50,168 bases of DNA from Ignavibacteria bacterium (GCA_016844745.1 JAERMQ010000053.1:1-50168); one strand, 5' to 3'. Shown: positions 7,912 through 16,961, numbered from the stretch's first letter. The notes: generated by a model from the letters alone, not told the origin. Program-made: numbers and translations.

Positions 7912-10176
7912 CTACAAAAACTTTACTTCCAACGAAATGGAAGGAATAATCGGTAAAAGGCGAACATCTTCAACGACTGTTTTATTTTCACGTGTATTAT
8001 AATACCTGAACCAAATATCGCGCCTGTTATAAACATTGTATATATCTAAAATAGCTTTTGAAGGTAATCCGAACATCGAAAATGAATAACTAATGTTTAA
8101 ATTCAATTGATGGCTTGCAGGCAACCTCAAACCGAATCTATCCGAAGGGATAATCTTACCTCTTCCATTTGTCTGACCATACATAATATCCTGAAATCGC
8201 GAGGTTGCGCCTGTATAGGACTGCCCGGATTGAAAAGTAAAACTCCCCCCTAAGGATATATCATCATTTAACTGATATTGTGATACGACTTTGAAATCGT
8301 GCCTTCTGTCATATTTAGGACGGAATTCGTTACCATAATTAATACTATCGAATCTGGAATAAATATATCCAAGAGCATAACCAATCCAACCGGTAAGTCT
8401 CCCGCTCTTCTTTTGTAAAAATATTTCAGCTCCGTAAGAAATTGCGTTTCCAATATAAAATACATCTGCAACCCTATTGTTCGACTGTGAAGTTTGCAAA
8501 GCTGTAGTATTTAATTCGCTAATATTATACATTTTTTTAATATAACCATCGATATTAAGCTCGAAATCAGTATATGGAACGGTTTCTAAACTTAAAATGA
8601 AATGCTCGGAACGGGATTGATTTACCGATGAGTCAGTGGGAAGCCATGTATCGAAAAAGGAGAAATCCTGTTGGGCAGCTAATTTCAAATTTTGACGGAA
8701 CATTCCATAAGCTGCTTTGATAGCCATAGAAGGATGGAATTTCCAGCGCACTGCATACCGTGGGTCTATTGTCCAGATATTTCTTAACCATGCGTAATTA
8801 AGTCTAAGTCCTACCTGAAAATTTAATAAATCATCTATGGAATAATTACCTTGTCCAAAAATTGAACCGTTATAATCGGGAAACTCAAAGGGTGGTTTAA
8901 GTGATAACGAGTCGGTACTTCCTGAAAAATCCTGTTTATAATAAAATATAAATTTAGACAATTCATAACCAAATTTACATGTAAGGTCTTCAGAGGTAAA
9001 CCATTCAAAAGACGCTTTGTTGGTAAAATCTGTAATTTTATTTTCAATATTAAAACCATAACCCGACTGGTCACCTTTTAAACCATTAACGTACTCGCTG
9101 CCGCTAAATATAAAATTCATAAAAAGATTATCCGAAAAAATGTGAGTCCAGTTAAGCGCACCCATTTTATTACCCATAAACATTTCCATATTCAAACCGA
9201 AACTACTGTAATTGAGGGCATCACTGCTCAAAAAGCCGCTAACCGATAATTTATCGTTATCACTGAGCTGCTGTGTAATTTTTGCATTGACATCATAAAA
9301 ATTGAAATTCGGTAATGGAGTAGTAGGGTCATCAGGAATCAACATTTTTACTAATTCAAGATATGTCCGGCGTCCACCGATATAAAATGAACCGTTTAAA
9401 AGCGGTCCTTCGAGATTTATTCGCGATGATATAGCACCAAGAGAAGCCAATCCTTCAAAGTTATTTCGATTGCCTTCTTTCTGAGTAATGTTAAGCACAG
9501 CAGAAAGCCTTCCGCCATATTCGGATGGAAATCCACCTTTTATAAGCTCGACATCCTTGACTGCATCGGTATTGAATGTAGAAATAAATCCGAACAAATG
9601 GGTCGGATTGTAAATCGCAGAGCCGTCTAACAGTACCAGGTTCTGGTCGGGTGAGCCTCCGCGAACGAATAATCCGCTGGATATTTGAGATGATGTCAGA
9701 ATTCCGGGTAAAAATTGAAGCGAACGATAAACGTCCGATTCGCCGCCAACCCGCAATTCCTTGAGCTGGGCAACGGGGATATCAACACGGCTGATAATCA
9801 ATTCCCGCCTTTCTTCTTCGCGCTCGGCTTCTACCGATATACCCTTCATTTTAATCGAAGATTGCTTTAACTCGAAAGTCTTCCGTATGCTTTCACCTGC
9901 TTTTATTTTGATTTTCTCTTCGACTTTATTGTATCCGAGCGAAGAAATTTTTACCTGATACGTACCGTCTGGAATATTCAAAATAGTAAAGAAGCCGCTT
10001 TTGTTGGTATAGCTGCCTAATTTAGTATCTTTAAGCGTTACAGTTGCACCGATAATTGTTTCACCGGTTTCCTTATCTTTTACGAAGCCGTTAATAGAGC
10101 CTGCGTCGGCGCCATCCAATGCAAGTGCGTGCTGCAAACATATAATAAAAATCAATAATCTAAATATATACTTCAT
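7912..10176 (-). CDS. TonB-dependent receptor with N-terminal carboxypeptidase-like domain
   Basis: An outer-membrane gated channel of the FCB type. Order: signal peptide ('KYIFRLLIFIICLQHALAL'), carboxypeptidase-regulatory-like beta-sandwich at about 25-110 ('GFVKDKETGETIIGATVTLK', 'GFFTILNIPDGTYQVKISSL'), a plug domain at about 120-240 ('VYRSLQFLPGI', 'FVRGGSPDQNLVLLDG', 'VELIKGGFPSEYGGRLSAVL'), then a beta-barrel ending in an aromatic-rich strand 'ISLEVKFL'. The 754-aa length fits a receptor without an STN domain. The substrate is unknown. With DUF4249 downstream it belongs to a small receptor/lipoprotein pair rather than a SusC/SusD pair. Confidence 0.93.
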   Translation of the reverse strand: MKYIFRLLIFIICLQHALALDGADAGSINGFVKDKETGETIIGATVTLKDTKLGSYTNKSGFFTILNIPDGTYQVKISSLGYNKVEEKIKIKAGESIRKTFELKQSSIKMKGISVEAEREEERRELIISRVDIPVAQLKELRVGGESDVYRSLQFLPGILTSSQISSGLFVRGGSPDQNLVLLDGSAIYNPTHLFGFISTFNTDAVKDVELIKGGFPSEYGGRLSAVLNITQKEGNRNNFEGLASLGAISSRINLEGPLLNGSFYIGGRRTYLELVKMLIPDDPTTPLPNFNFYDVNAKITQQLSDNDKLSVSGFLSSDALNYSSFGLNMEMFMGNKMGALNWTHIFSDNLFMNFIFSGSEYVNGLKGDQSGYGFNIENKITDFTNKASFEWFTSEDLTCKFGYELSKFIFYYKQDFSGSTDSLSLKPPFEFPDYNGSIFGQGNYSIDDLLNFQVGLRLNYAWLRNIWTIDPRYAVRWKFHPSMAIKAAYGMFRQNLKLAAQQDFSFFDTWLPTDSSVNQSRSEHFILSLETVPYTDFELNIDGYIKKMYNISELNTTALQTSQSNNRVADVFYIGNAISYGAEIFLQKKSGRLTGWIGYALGYIYSRFDSINYGNEFRPKYDRRHDFKVVSQYQLNDDISLGGSFTFQSGQSYTGATSRFQDIMYGQTNGRGKIIPSDRFGLRLPASHQLNLNISYSFSMFGLPSKAILDIYNVYNRRDIWFRYYNTRENKTVVEDVRLLPIIPSISLEVKFL

Positions 10177-10429
10177 TTAAAAAAAATTCTTTGCAAACTT
10201 TATAAACTTTAAGAACTTTAATAACTTTTAACTAATCAAGCATCCATTAAAAAATTCACTTTTGGATTTTATAGCTTGTTTCAATGCTATATACGATTAA
10301 TCGAATGGATTGTTTCAAACTAATAAAATTTGGATAAAACATTCAAAATCATTTGCATTATAGTAACTTTAAAAACTGTACAATGTTTTAATACTGCTTT
10401 AGAATATGCCTTTCAAAAGGTTGGCTCAC
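10177..10429. other. Gap upstream of the receptor, no gene seen
   Basis: AT-rich, between divergently transcribed envelope genes. It should hold the receptor promoter. Short 'aacttta' runs recur but no clear operator or riboswitch is visible. Confidence 0.4.
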
Positions 10430-10547
10430 CTCTAAAAACTAAAAAATGAATTCCAAAGTACAACTTTGGAATTAGTAAGTTCTTGATAAAACTCATTCCA
10501 AAAATCCGGTTTTGGAATGAACTTTTCAAAAAGAATACTTTTTAGAG
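10430..10547. repeat. MITE-like element of about 117 bp, copy 1
   Basis: Bounded by CTCTAAAAA (10430-10438) and TTTTTAGAG (10539-10547), complementary ends. Inside are two palindromes: TTCCAAAGTACAACTTTGGAA and CATTCCAAAAATCCGGTTTTGGAATG split over its centre. A second copy at 13384-13500 matches nearly throughout, including the spacer AATTAGTAAGT. No coding capacity. Confidence 0.85.
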
Positions 10548-10700
10548 TGGATAAAAGATTTAAAATATCAATATTAAAGTGATTTGAATTTAAATAACAA
10601 ATTAAATTTATTTCATAATAAAAAAAGAATTTGGATATTATTAAATATTGAATTATTTTTATTCTATAATTGTTTTTATTTATCATTTCCTGGGAGATTT

Positions 10701-11312
10701 ATGAAAAAGTTATTAGTATTAACAGCCACAGTTTTATTGTTAGTAATTCAGGCATACAGCCAGAATGAAGTTCGTATCGGTATCGGAGCGAGTTTCGGTA
10801 TGAACTTTGTTATATCCAGCGATGGTCCAGCCGGTTTACTAAACTTATCGCAGTTCTATGTACCGATTAACTTCACAAAAAATTTTCGGTGCGAGCCGTT
10901 TTTCTATTATTACAATTCCAATTCGGCATATCAAACAGAAACAGGATCCAAAAAAATCGAAAAAGATGAGACAGGAATTGCATTAGGAACAGGTATTTTT
11001 TATTGTTTTGACGCCAATAAATCAACAGTACCGTATTTAGGTTTAAAGTTCGGTTACGGCTCTAACAGTTCTTCATCAAATGCTTCAAGTAGTGATTTTG
11101 AAGATAGCCAATCAATAATTATGCTTTCCGGAGTGATTGGCGGCGATTATTTTTTTTCTCCGAATTTCAGTTTGGGCGCCGAAGTTAACCTGAATTACCA
11201 GAGCTACGGCGAACCAACTGAAAAATCAGGAACATCCGAAGTAAAATTTAAGGAATATTCTAAAGCACAAATTTCAACTTCAGCAATGATTATAGCAAGG
11301 ATTTATTTTTAA
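10701..11312 (+). CDS. Small outer-membrane beta-barrel protein
   Basis: A 203-aa exported protein. The start at 10701 is chosen because TGGGAGA precedes it and it opens a good signal peptide, MKKLLVLTATVLLLVIQAYS, cut before QNEV. An upstream in-frame extension is AT-rich and unlikely to be real. The mature part alternates polar and hydrophobic residues in strand-length blocks ('VRIGIGASFGMNFV', 'TGIALGTGIFYCF', 'FSLGAEVNLNYQSYG') and ends with an aromatic residue, 'MIIARIYF', as expected of an 8-strand OmpX/OmpA-like barrel. Function unknown. A hairpin with T-run follows the stop. Confidence 0.82.
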   Translation: MKKLLVLTATVLLLVIQAYSQNEVRIGIGASFGMNFVISSDGPAGLLNLSQFYVPINFTKNFRCEPFFYYYNSNSAYQTETGSKKIEKDETGIALGTGIFYCFDANKSTVPYLGLKFGYGSNSSSSNASSSDFEDSQSIIMLSGVIGGDYFFSPNFSLGAEVNLNYQSYGEPTEKSGTSEVKFKEYSKAQISTSAMIIARIYF

Positions 11313-11329
11313 AGATAGATTTTTTTATA

Positions 11330-11365
11330 GATGTCCAACATCTGCAAGATGTTGGACATCTTTTT
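11330..11365 (+). terminator. Intrinsic terminator after the beta-barrel gene
   Basis: A 14-bp stem (GATGTCCAACATCT / AGATGTTGGACATC, loop GCA) is followed by TTTTT, 18 bases after the stop codon at 11312. The same hairpin sequence occurs inside the DUF4249 gene at 7836-7866, so this is a dispersed repeat that happens to serve, or has been taken over, as a terminator. Confidence 0.75.
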
Positions 11366-11400
11366 AAGTGTTGAGCAGGACGAGGAAATCCGTATTCATT

Positions 11401-11760
11401 TTAGATTATCTCAATACAATTCTGGGCAGTTGCAATTATATTCTCCAACTCTTTGACTTCCCTGCCAATCTTTTTTATAATTCTTTCGACTGATACACAC
11501 CTCATCTGGTAGCAGTTTACAGCGCTATCAGAATCAAGGCTGTTATCGCTTGATTGCACTAGTTTCAAAAGCCACCATATTTTTTCAAACTCGGCTTTCC
11601 AGCTTGTTATCGGCGCAACGATCTTAATATCCAAACCAATAGCAAAATCACCATTAATGATTATTGCAGGTCTGATTTTTTGAATTTGAACTCCCTTAGA
11701 AGGATTGAAATCAATTAAACAGATATCTCCCTGTATAAATTCGGAGAACTTCTTTTTCAT
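11401..11760 (-). CDS. PemK/MazF-family toxin (mRNA interferase)
   Basis: A 119-aa type II toxin of the PemK/MazF fold. Visible features: 'QGDICLIDFNPSKGVQIQKI' (the GDIxxxDFxPxxGxEQ-like N-terminal strand with the R/K-PAII motif 'RPAIIIN'), 'IKIVAPITSW' and the C-terminal helix 'ELENIIATAQ'. Members cut mRNA at short sequences in the ribosome or free. Its start overlaps the stop of the antitoxin gene by four bases (ATGA), giving translational coupling. The usual 'DS' or 'Q' residues at strand S3-S4 appear as 'DSAVNCYQMRCVS'. Confidence 0.9.
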   Translation of the reverse strand: MKKKFSEFIQGDICLIDFNPSKGVQIQKIRPAIIINGDFAIGLDIKIVAPITSWKAEFEKIWWLLKLVQSSDNSLDSDSAVNCYQMRCVSVERIIKKIGREVKELENIIATAQNCIEII

Positions 11761-12041
11761 TCGATACCGTCTCCGGTTTCTTCAATTTCCAGTTCATTTT
11801 TATATTTATTATATAATGGCATTGCTATCTCGGTCATTTGCTTCAATATTTCAGTCCTTGATTGCTTTGGGAGTTTCCTGATTTCTAATGCACTTAATTT
11901 TCTTGTTTTTAATTCCCTGTCAACAAGCTCTTTAACCACTTGAGAAACGGACTTGTTTTCAAGTTCGGAAAGCAACTTAAACTTCTTCTTCTCAATATCA
12001 GAAACCCTGATAGCTATCATTGAATTTTGTGCAATTTGCAT
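11757..12041 (-). CDS. Ribbon-helix-helix-type antitoxin of the PemK pair
   Basis: Start taken at the ATG at 12041 because AAAGGA lies just upstream; a start 11 codons further up lacks this. The 94-aa protein begins MQIAQNSMIAIRVSDIEKKK, a ribbon-helix-helix strand and helix ('IRVSDIEKKKFKLLSELENK'), and continues with a charged alpha-helical tail that would wrap the toxin. As in other PemI/MazE-like partners it likely represses its own promoter in the 12042-12108 gap. It precedes and overlaps the toxin gene. Confidence 0.82.
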   Translation of the reverse strand: MQIAQNSMIAIRVSDIEKKKFKLLSELENKSVSQVVKELVDRELKTRKLSALEIRKLPKQSRTEILKQMTEIAMPLYNKYKNELEIEETGDGIE

Positions 12042-12108
12042 TATTTTCCTTTCATTGTAAAGTCGTATATACAATTATACATATATACGAAAATAATAAT
12101 ATATTATT

Positions 12109-13311
12109 TCAATCCCTAAATTTAACCAAAATCTCTACTACCTCCGGAGTGCTGCCAATTCTCACGGGCGGTCCCCAGATGCCGCATCCGCAGGATACAT
12201 AGTAATGTGTGCCGCTAATTAATTTGTATCCCCAATCTATATCATAAATCATCGAAGTAAACAGATTAATCGGGAACAATTGCCCGTGATGAGTATGACC
12301 GGATAACTGCAAATCAATATTATGATTCCGGGCATCTGCCAATCCAACCGGCTGATGGTCCATTAAAATAACCGGCTTTGAATTATCTAATCCCTGTAGC
12401 AGCTTATCGAGCGGCTTCCTTATTATCCCTGCAAACATCCGTGCGCTCAAATCCTCCCGTCCAACCAGATGGAAGCATTTATCTATTGTGATAGCTTCAT
12501 CCCTCAAATATCTAACGCCGCACTTTTGCAAATAGGCAATACTCGATTCCGCATGTCCGATATATTCATGATTTCCTGTAATAGCAAAAATGCCATATTT
12601 GGATTTGATTTTCTTAAATTCTTCTCCCATATTGTAGGCAATAACCGGTTCGGGGCGTTCATCGGTTATATCGCCACCAAGAAGTACGATATCAGGATTG
12701 ATTGAGTTGATTAAATTTACAATTTGAGTAAGTCGCTCACGGCTGCCAATGGCTCCCAAATGCAAATCCGATGCATATGCAATACGGAGTTCATTTAAGT
12801 TCTTATTCCCCTCTTGAGAGGGGATTAAGGGGTGTGTCATTTCCCCAGCATGTTTCGAAATATTAATTTGAAGTTTTTTCAATTTAATATTATTTGCATT
12901 GAAGCTGCCGTAAATAATCAAACCGAGACTGAATACTATTACTACACAAGCTGCAATTTTCTTTGTGAGCAAATAATTTTGAATAATCCATAAAGGGGAA
13001 ATATGGAAAATATGATTGAAAAGCCTCAACAAATCGAGCAATATAATCGATACTATAAACAAAGCCATAAATGCAAACCAATATGAACCAATCCAAATCA
13101 GTGAATCGGCAGGCGTAGTATAACCTAATTTCTGAAATCCTTTGCCGGTTAGATATGATGTTGATACGAAAACAAAGATTACTGCAAATAGAATTTTTTG
13201 TGAATGATTATTTGGGATGGATTGACTGGCGCGCAGGTAGATATAATAATTCAATAAACCGAAGACGAGAAAGAATACTCCGAAGAAAATTACCATGTTT
13301 GATTTACTCAT
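12109..13311 (-). CDS. Membrane-anchored metallophosphoesterase (YkuE/YaeI-like)
   Basis: About four hydrophobic segments fill the first 145 residues; the calcineurin-like catalytic domain follows. Metal-binding motifs are all present: DLHLG (about 178), GGDITDE, GNHE (about 243), DHQP and GHTHHGQ (about 338). Related proteins such as B. subtilis YkuE and E. coli LpxH-like or YaeI act on phospholipid or nucleotide phosphoesters; the substrate here is unknown. The segment 'HPLIPSQEGNK' just before the catalytic core is encoded by a palindromic repeat (12808-12830) and looks like an inserted linker. The gene convergently faces nothing and reads away from the next minus-strand gene. Confidence 0.92.
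   Translation of the reverse strand: MSKSNMVIFFGVFFLVFGLLNYYIYLRASQSIPNNHSQKILFAVIFVFVSTSYLTGKGFQKLGYTTPADSLIWIGSYWFAFMALFIVSIILLDLLRLFNHIFHISPLWIIQNYLLTKKIAACVVIVFSLGLIIYGSFNANNIKLKKLQINISKHAGEMTHPLIPSQEGNKNLNELRIAYASDLHLGAIGSRERLTQIVNLINSINPDIVLLGGDITDERPEPVIAYNMGEEFKKIKSKYGIFAITGNHEYIGHAESSIAYLQKCGVRYLRDEAITIDKCFHLVGREDLSARMFAGIIRKPLDKLLQGLDNSKPVILMDHQPVGLADARNHNIDLQLSGHTHHGQLFPINLFTSMIYDIDWGYKLISGTHYYVSCGCGIWGPPVRIGSTPEVVEILVKFRD
12808..12833. repeat. C/G-run palindrome inside a coding region
   Basis: CCCCTCTTGAGAGGGG followed by ATTAAGGGGTG lies within the metallophosphoesterase gene, in the linker between its membrane part and catalytic domain. It is the type of short repeat otherwise confined to intergenic DNA and remains in frame. 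Confidence 0.7.
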
Positions 13312-13383
13312 AATTAAAAATTAATTAATACGAGCTAGGTTGATATTTATTGAGAAATATTTTATTTATAAAATTGAGTCTTA

Positions 13384-13500
13384 TCTAAAAACCAAAAATT
13401 GAATTCCAAAGTACAACTTTGGAATTAGTAAGTCCTTGATAGAACTCATTCCAAAATTCCGATTTTGGAATGAAAATTTCACCAAAAATGCTTTTTAGAG
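13384..13500. repeat. MITE-like element of about 117 bp, copy 2
   Basis: Same architecture as 10430-10547: TCTAAAAA at the left, TTTTTAGAG at the right, two internal palindromes of TTCCAAAG..CTTTGGAA and CATTCCAAAA..TTTTGGAATG, and the same spacer between them. The copies differ by scattered substitutions, indicating they are not a very recent duplication. It lies between two minus-strand genes. Confidence 0.85.
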
Positions 13501-13525
13501 AGGACTCAAGTATATTAATTATATT

Positions 13526-16258
13526 TTACTTCACTACTACAAACTTCCTTACGTATCTATTTCCTTCGCAGAATATTTCCAGAAAATATATTCCTTGTGA
13601 TAAACTTTCGGCATCAAAATGAATTTCCTGCTGTCCTGATTCTAATAATGATTTATTTAATATACTTAACGCGTTGTTGCCAAATAAATCCGTTAATCGA
13701 ATCGTAAGCGTTACCGGCTTCGAATTCGAAAATGAAATTATACCATTGCCGCTGACTGGTTGAGGGATAATCCTAATACCATAAATTACCTCGTTATAGG
13801 TTGTATTAAATTCCTCTTCGTTATCCAAAATTGTAGTTGCTACGGCGCGTACGATAACCGGACATGAATTAGTTATGGAATTTCCCAAACAAAGTGTATC
13901 ATAATAAATCCCGATATTTTTGGACTTGAAGTTTATCGAATAATCTTGATTTTCAAGAGGAAAAATTTCAAGGGGAGTTTTTGCTGATGTATAGAAATAA
14001 TTTTGTTTGGATTTAAAGTCGATTTTAGTAATAGCAGCCATAAACTGAGCATTTGGATTATGCAGTTTGATTTGTCTTTGCACAACATTGTCCGGCAAAA
14101 CTTTTCCGAAATCGATATAAAACGGTGTTGCTTCGGGAATAATCATTGAATCTGTACCCCCGTGAACTAAATAATCAATTGGAATATTTTCATATATCCG
14201 GCAGGTATCGTAAATAACAACGGTATCGCGGTGAAGTCCTAATTGAACGGAAGAGAACCAAACGTCCAATTTAAAGGTTCCGTAAAGCGGAATTTTTAAT
14301 GCACTAATCGTTAATGGATTTGTAAAGCCTGTATTACCATTTTTCAGTAATGCAAATAATTCATAAATATTTGTTGGTCCGATATTTTTAATTGCTATTA
14401 CTAAATGCTCATTAATGCCGGGAGAAGTATATTTAGTATTTACACTTTCGAGATTTGCCAGAATAATTTTTGCTTTGTATTCAACGACTGCTTTAGAGAA
14501 ATTATTTCTGTTATCAATGAAGAATAAAACAGCACGGGCATTTTTATTTTTATCGATAACCTCCAATGTCCAATCTATCGATTTGGTTTTCCCGGAATCA
14601 ATCTTTGAAGAATTGAAATAATAATTATAGCTGCTGTCCTTAAGCATATATGCTGAATTAAGATTGGAGCAAACGCTTATTATATCAGGCTTATCGACAG
14701 CCTTGCCATCATTGACAAAGCCGTCACAATCAACAGTGTAACTAAGCAAAGGGGGGGAAGTATCGGCTCTTTGTGTAGAATCAATAATCATTGGGAGACT
14801 TATTCCCGATGGATATCCATAAGCTTTATCATAGTTAAAACCATAAGAATACAAACCGAAAGGCTGATTGCCTATAATTTTATATAATCCTTTGCCCGGT
14901 AAGGGAATAGTTCTTTGTGCATAGTGCTTATTATCAATATCATATTGAAATTGCTCGTCAATGGAAGGAAATTTCTTTGATAAATTCTCCCACTTTATGT
15001 ACCCATTTGAATTAAAAGAACCAAAAGATATATCCTGAGGCATAAGAGAATTAGAATCTGTTTGATATATTAGAATAATACGATCGTTTCCGGGAGCGAA
15101 GAAAGTAGCTTCGGTTTGGAATAAATCATCCGGAATAACGGACATCCAAAAAGGGAATATTGAACTGTCGGCTTTTGCATCTTCTTCGATTCCTGTATTA
15201 TAAAACATTACCTTAATTGGTTTATCTCCGGATATTACAACCGGTCTTTGAGCTTGGTCCATGGGATTAATCCTGGTTTCCTGAAATCCATCACCCATAA
15301 TTCCACCGGCAGACTTTATAAAAGATATTGATTTTCCATCCCGGAAAATTTTTGTGTTAGGTTCTTTAGCAAAAATTCGCATCAAAGAGGGCCATCTTCT
15401 TCCATTAATTTGAGGGATATAATAATTCAAGCCCCAAAGTTCTGTTGGCAATTCTGATTCCACACAATAGTTGTAATAGAAATTTCCCGAAGGAATATTA
15501 TTGGCTTGGCTACCGGTAATTACTGATACCGGTTTTGATGAAGTTATTTTACTACCGGCAAGGTCTCCATAACCACCACCAGAATTAAAAACCAATACAT
15601 CTCCTTTTGATAATATAGAAGAAGTGCTTTGTCCGGGCTTTAATCCAATCGTAGTTATGCTGGCAGGATTTCCTCCCATTACAAACTTTACATCAGTATT
15701 ATCTTCGGTTGCTGTTATGCAGGTCATAACCGGATTTTTAAAACCAATGATTTCAAAGTACGGTTCGGTATTATATGATGAACATATATATTCTTTGCCC
15801 AACCGCATAACCGGCAATGGTACGAAGCCCTCATTGTTATTATTGATATTTACGAATATACTTATAGGTTTATTTGTATAAATGTGAATGCCGGCATTTT
15901 TATAAAGAATATCCTTAGGGATAGAAGCGTCTTTTGCTTTGAAATATGGACAAGCTACTTCAGGAATAATATTATGGTCATATACAACATTAGGTTTTAC
16001 TGTAATATACCTTAAATACCCTGCTTTAGGTATCTCAATAAAAACTTTCGCGGTTTCTGCAGAAAATATATGAAGTGTGATGTTTAGCCCTTCTTCAATA
16101 TAATCATCAGCGGGTGGAGGTACTGAGAACCAAAATTCCATTCCCTGATAACCAGATTCCCTTGCTTCTAACAGTTTAGGGATTAAATCGTCTTTAGCCT
16201 CTGATTGAATGGATATACAAATAAGTATATATGCTATTAAAATTGTAAACTTTTTCAT
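13526..16258 (-). CDS. Large secreted T9SS cargo protein with IgGFc-binding-like N-terminal region
   Basis: A 910-aa exported protein. Signal peptide 'KKFTILIAYILICISIQSEA'. Residues about 35-480 resemble the IgGFc_binding N-terminal domain (PF17517): 'GMEFWFSVPPP', 'ITATEDNTDVKF', 'SKPVSVITGSQANNIPSG', 'TELWGLNYYIPQ'. The middle contains Ig-like/CARDB-style and ASPM-like repeats ('IYELFALLKNGNT', 'IDFGKVLPDNVVQRQIKL'). The last about 85 residues form a type A T9SS sorting domain ('GIRIIPQPVSGNGIISFSNS' ... 'GIYFLEIFCEGNRYVRKFVV'). It is therefore expected on the cell surface or released. No T9SS machinery gene is in the window. The ligand is unknown. Confidence 0.85.
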   Translation of the reverse strand: MKKFTILIAYILICISIQSEAKDDLIPKLLEARESGYQGMEFWFSVPPPADDYIEEGLNITLHIFSAETAKVFIEIPKAGYLRYITVKPNVVYDHNIIPEVACPYFKAKDASIPKDILYKNAGIHIYTNKPISIFVNINNNNEGFVPLPVMRLGKEYICSSYNTEPYFEIIGFKNPVMTCITATEDNTDVKFVMGGNPASITTIGLKPGQSTSSILSKGDVLVFNSGGGYGDLAGSKITSSKPVSVITGSQANNIPSGNFYYNYCVESELPTELWGLNYYIPQINGRRWPSLMRIFAKEPNTKIFRDGKSISFIKSAGGIMGDGFQETRINPMDQAQRPVVISGDKPIKVMFYNTGIEEDAKADSSIFPFWMSVIPDDLFQTEATFFAPGNDRIILIYQTDSNSLMPQDISFGSFNSNGYIKWENLSKKFPSIDEQFQYDIDNKHYAQRTIPLPGKGLYKIIGNQPFGLYSYGFNYDKAYGYPSGISLPMIIDSTQRADTSPPLLSYTVDCDGFVNDGKAVDKPDIISVCSNLNSAYMLKDSSYNYYFNSSKIDSGKTKSIDWTLEVIDKNKNARAVLFFIDNRNNFSKAVVEYKAKIILANLESVNTKYTSPGINEHLVIAIKNIGPTNIYELFALLKNGNTGFTNPLTISALKIPLYGTFKLDVWFSSVQLGLHRDTVVIYDTCRIYENIPIDYLVHGGTDSMIIPEATPFYIDFGKVLPDNVVQRQIKLHNPNAQFMAAITKIDFKSKQNYFYTSAKTPLEIFPLENQDYSINFKSKNIGIYYDTLCLGNSITNSCPVIVRAVATTILDNEEEFNTTYNEVIYGIRIIPQPVSGNGIISFSNSKPVTLTIRLTDLFGNNALSILNKSLLESGQQEIHFDAESLSQGIYFLEIFCEGNRYVRKFVVVK

Positions 16259-16431
16259 TTCGACCTCAGATGAATTTTATTATTATTATTTGACTATTTT
16301 CCTTTATTGATAAAAATTTATATTTTATGAAATTGAACTATAACCCTGATTATACCTTCTATTTTTGATTTTGAAATATCATAATTCTTCATTTGCAAAG
16401 AAAGTTTTTTGAAAATTGTCACTTCATTAAC

Positions 16432-16466
16432 TATATAGACACAGAAACAGCGAAAACGTCTCAAAA
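16432..16466 (-). repeat. 35-base upstream motif, copy 2
   Basis: Matches 1323-1357 at 33 of 35 positions and has the same orientation relative to the downstream gene. It lies 174 bases before the start codon of the 910-aa protein. Confidence 0.5.
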
Positions 16467-16550
16467 ATTTTGAAATTATTTTTTTCATAACTTGGAAAAA
16501 TTAATATTTTATAGATTGTTATTTGCATTGAAAAGGAAGAATCTAATTTT

Positions 16551-16672
16551 CTTAGAACCTTAGTGCACTTTGTGTATAAACCTTAGTGCCTTTGTGTTAA
16601 AAATTTTTCGACTCTACGGCGTTCAGAATTTTACCACAAAGGACACAAAGTAAATGCACAAAGAACACAAAG
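16551..16672. repeat. Imperfect inverted repeat of CACAAAG motifs
   Basis: The left arm has 'ccttagtgc' and 'ctttgtg' repeated twice; the right arm has 'ccacaaaggacacaaag' and 'gcacaaagaacacaaag', roughly complementary. The structure is degenerate. Confidence 0.6.
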
Positions 16673-16735
16673 AATCCGGTTTTATTTTGTTTTTGATTTC
16701 TTACGCCAACTTCGACAGGATTACGAATGATATCA

Positions 16736-16759
16736 AACAAGGGAGCATGCTCCCTTGTT
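16736..16759 (-). terminator. Perfect palindrome downstream of tRNA-Ser
   Basis: AACAAGGGAGCA is followed directly by its complement, 26 bases beyond the tRNA 3' end in the direction of tRNA transcription. Only a weak T-rich run (TTGTTTGAT) follows, so a terminator role is plausible but not certain. Confidence 0.45.
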
Positions 16760-16785
16760 AATATGATGAAGTATTTGAAAACTTG

Positions 16786-16875
16786 CGGAGGAGGCGAGAT
16801 TCGAACTCGCGGTAGAGCTATAAACCCTACGACGGTTTAGCAAACCGTTGCCTTCAGCCACTCGGCCACCCCTCC
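16786..16875 (-). tRNA. tRNA-Ser (anticodon GCU)
   Basis: The minus strand folds as a class II tRNA of 90 bases: acceptor stem GGAGGGG with CTCCTCC, D-arm GGCCGAGTGG...GGC, anticodon stem ACGGT/ACCGT with loop TTGCTAA (anticodon GCT), a long variable arm (CGTAGGGTTTATAGCTCTACCG), and T-arm GCGAGTTCGAATCTCGC. Discriminator base is G, as in serine tRNAs. The 3' CCA is not encoded (GCAAGT follows). It reads AGC and AGU codons. Confidence 0.97.
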
Positions 16876-16879
16876 GGTT

Positions 16880-16918
16880 ATAGAAGTAGAACATAGAAGT
16901 AGAAGATAGAAGTAGAAA
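16880..16918. repeat. Three-copy 13-bp tandem repeat next to tRNA-Ser
   Basis: Three units of ATAGAAGTAGAAN, starting five bases outside the tRNA 5' end. A single unit with 18 identical bases (CCGGTTATAGAAGTAGAA) recurs at 46288-46305. Confidence 0.9.
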
Positions 16919-16961
16919 AGTAGAATAACAAAATTAATATAATAAAATTAAATAAAAAAAT

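Larger units (their letters stand above)
16259..16785. other. Gap with several repeats, no gene
   Basis: Holds the second copy of the 35-base motif (16432-16466), an imperfect inverted repeat built from 'ccttagtgcctttgtg' and 'cacaaaggacacaaag' (about 16551-16672), and a perfect 24-base palindrome (16736-16759). No coding region is supported. Confidence 0.6.
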
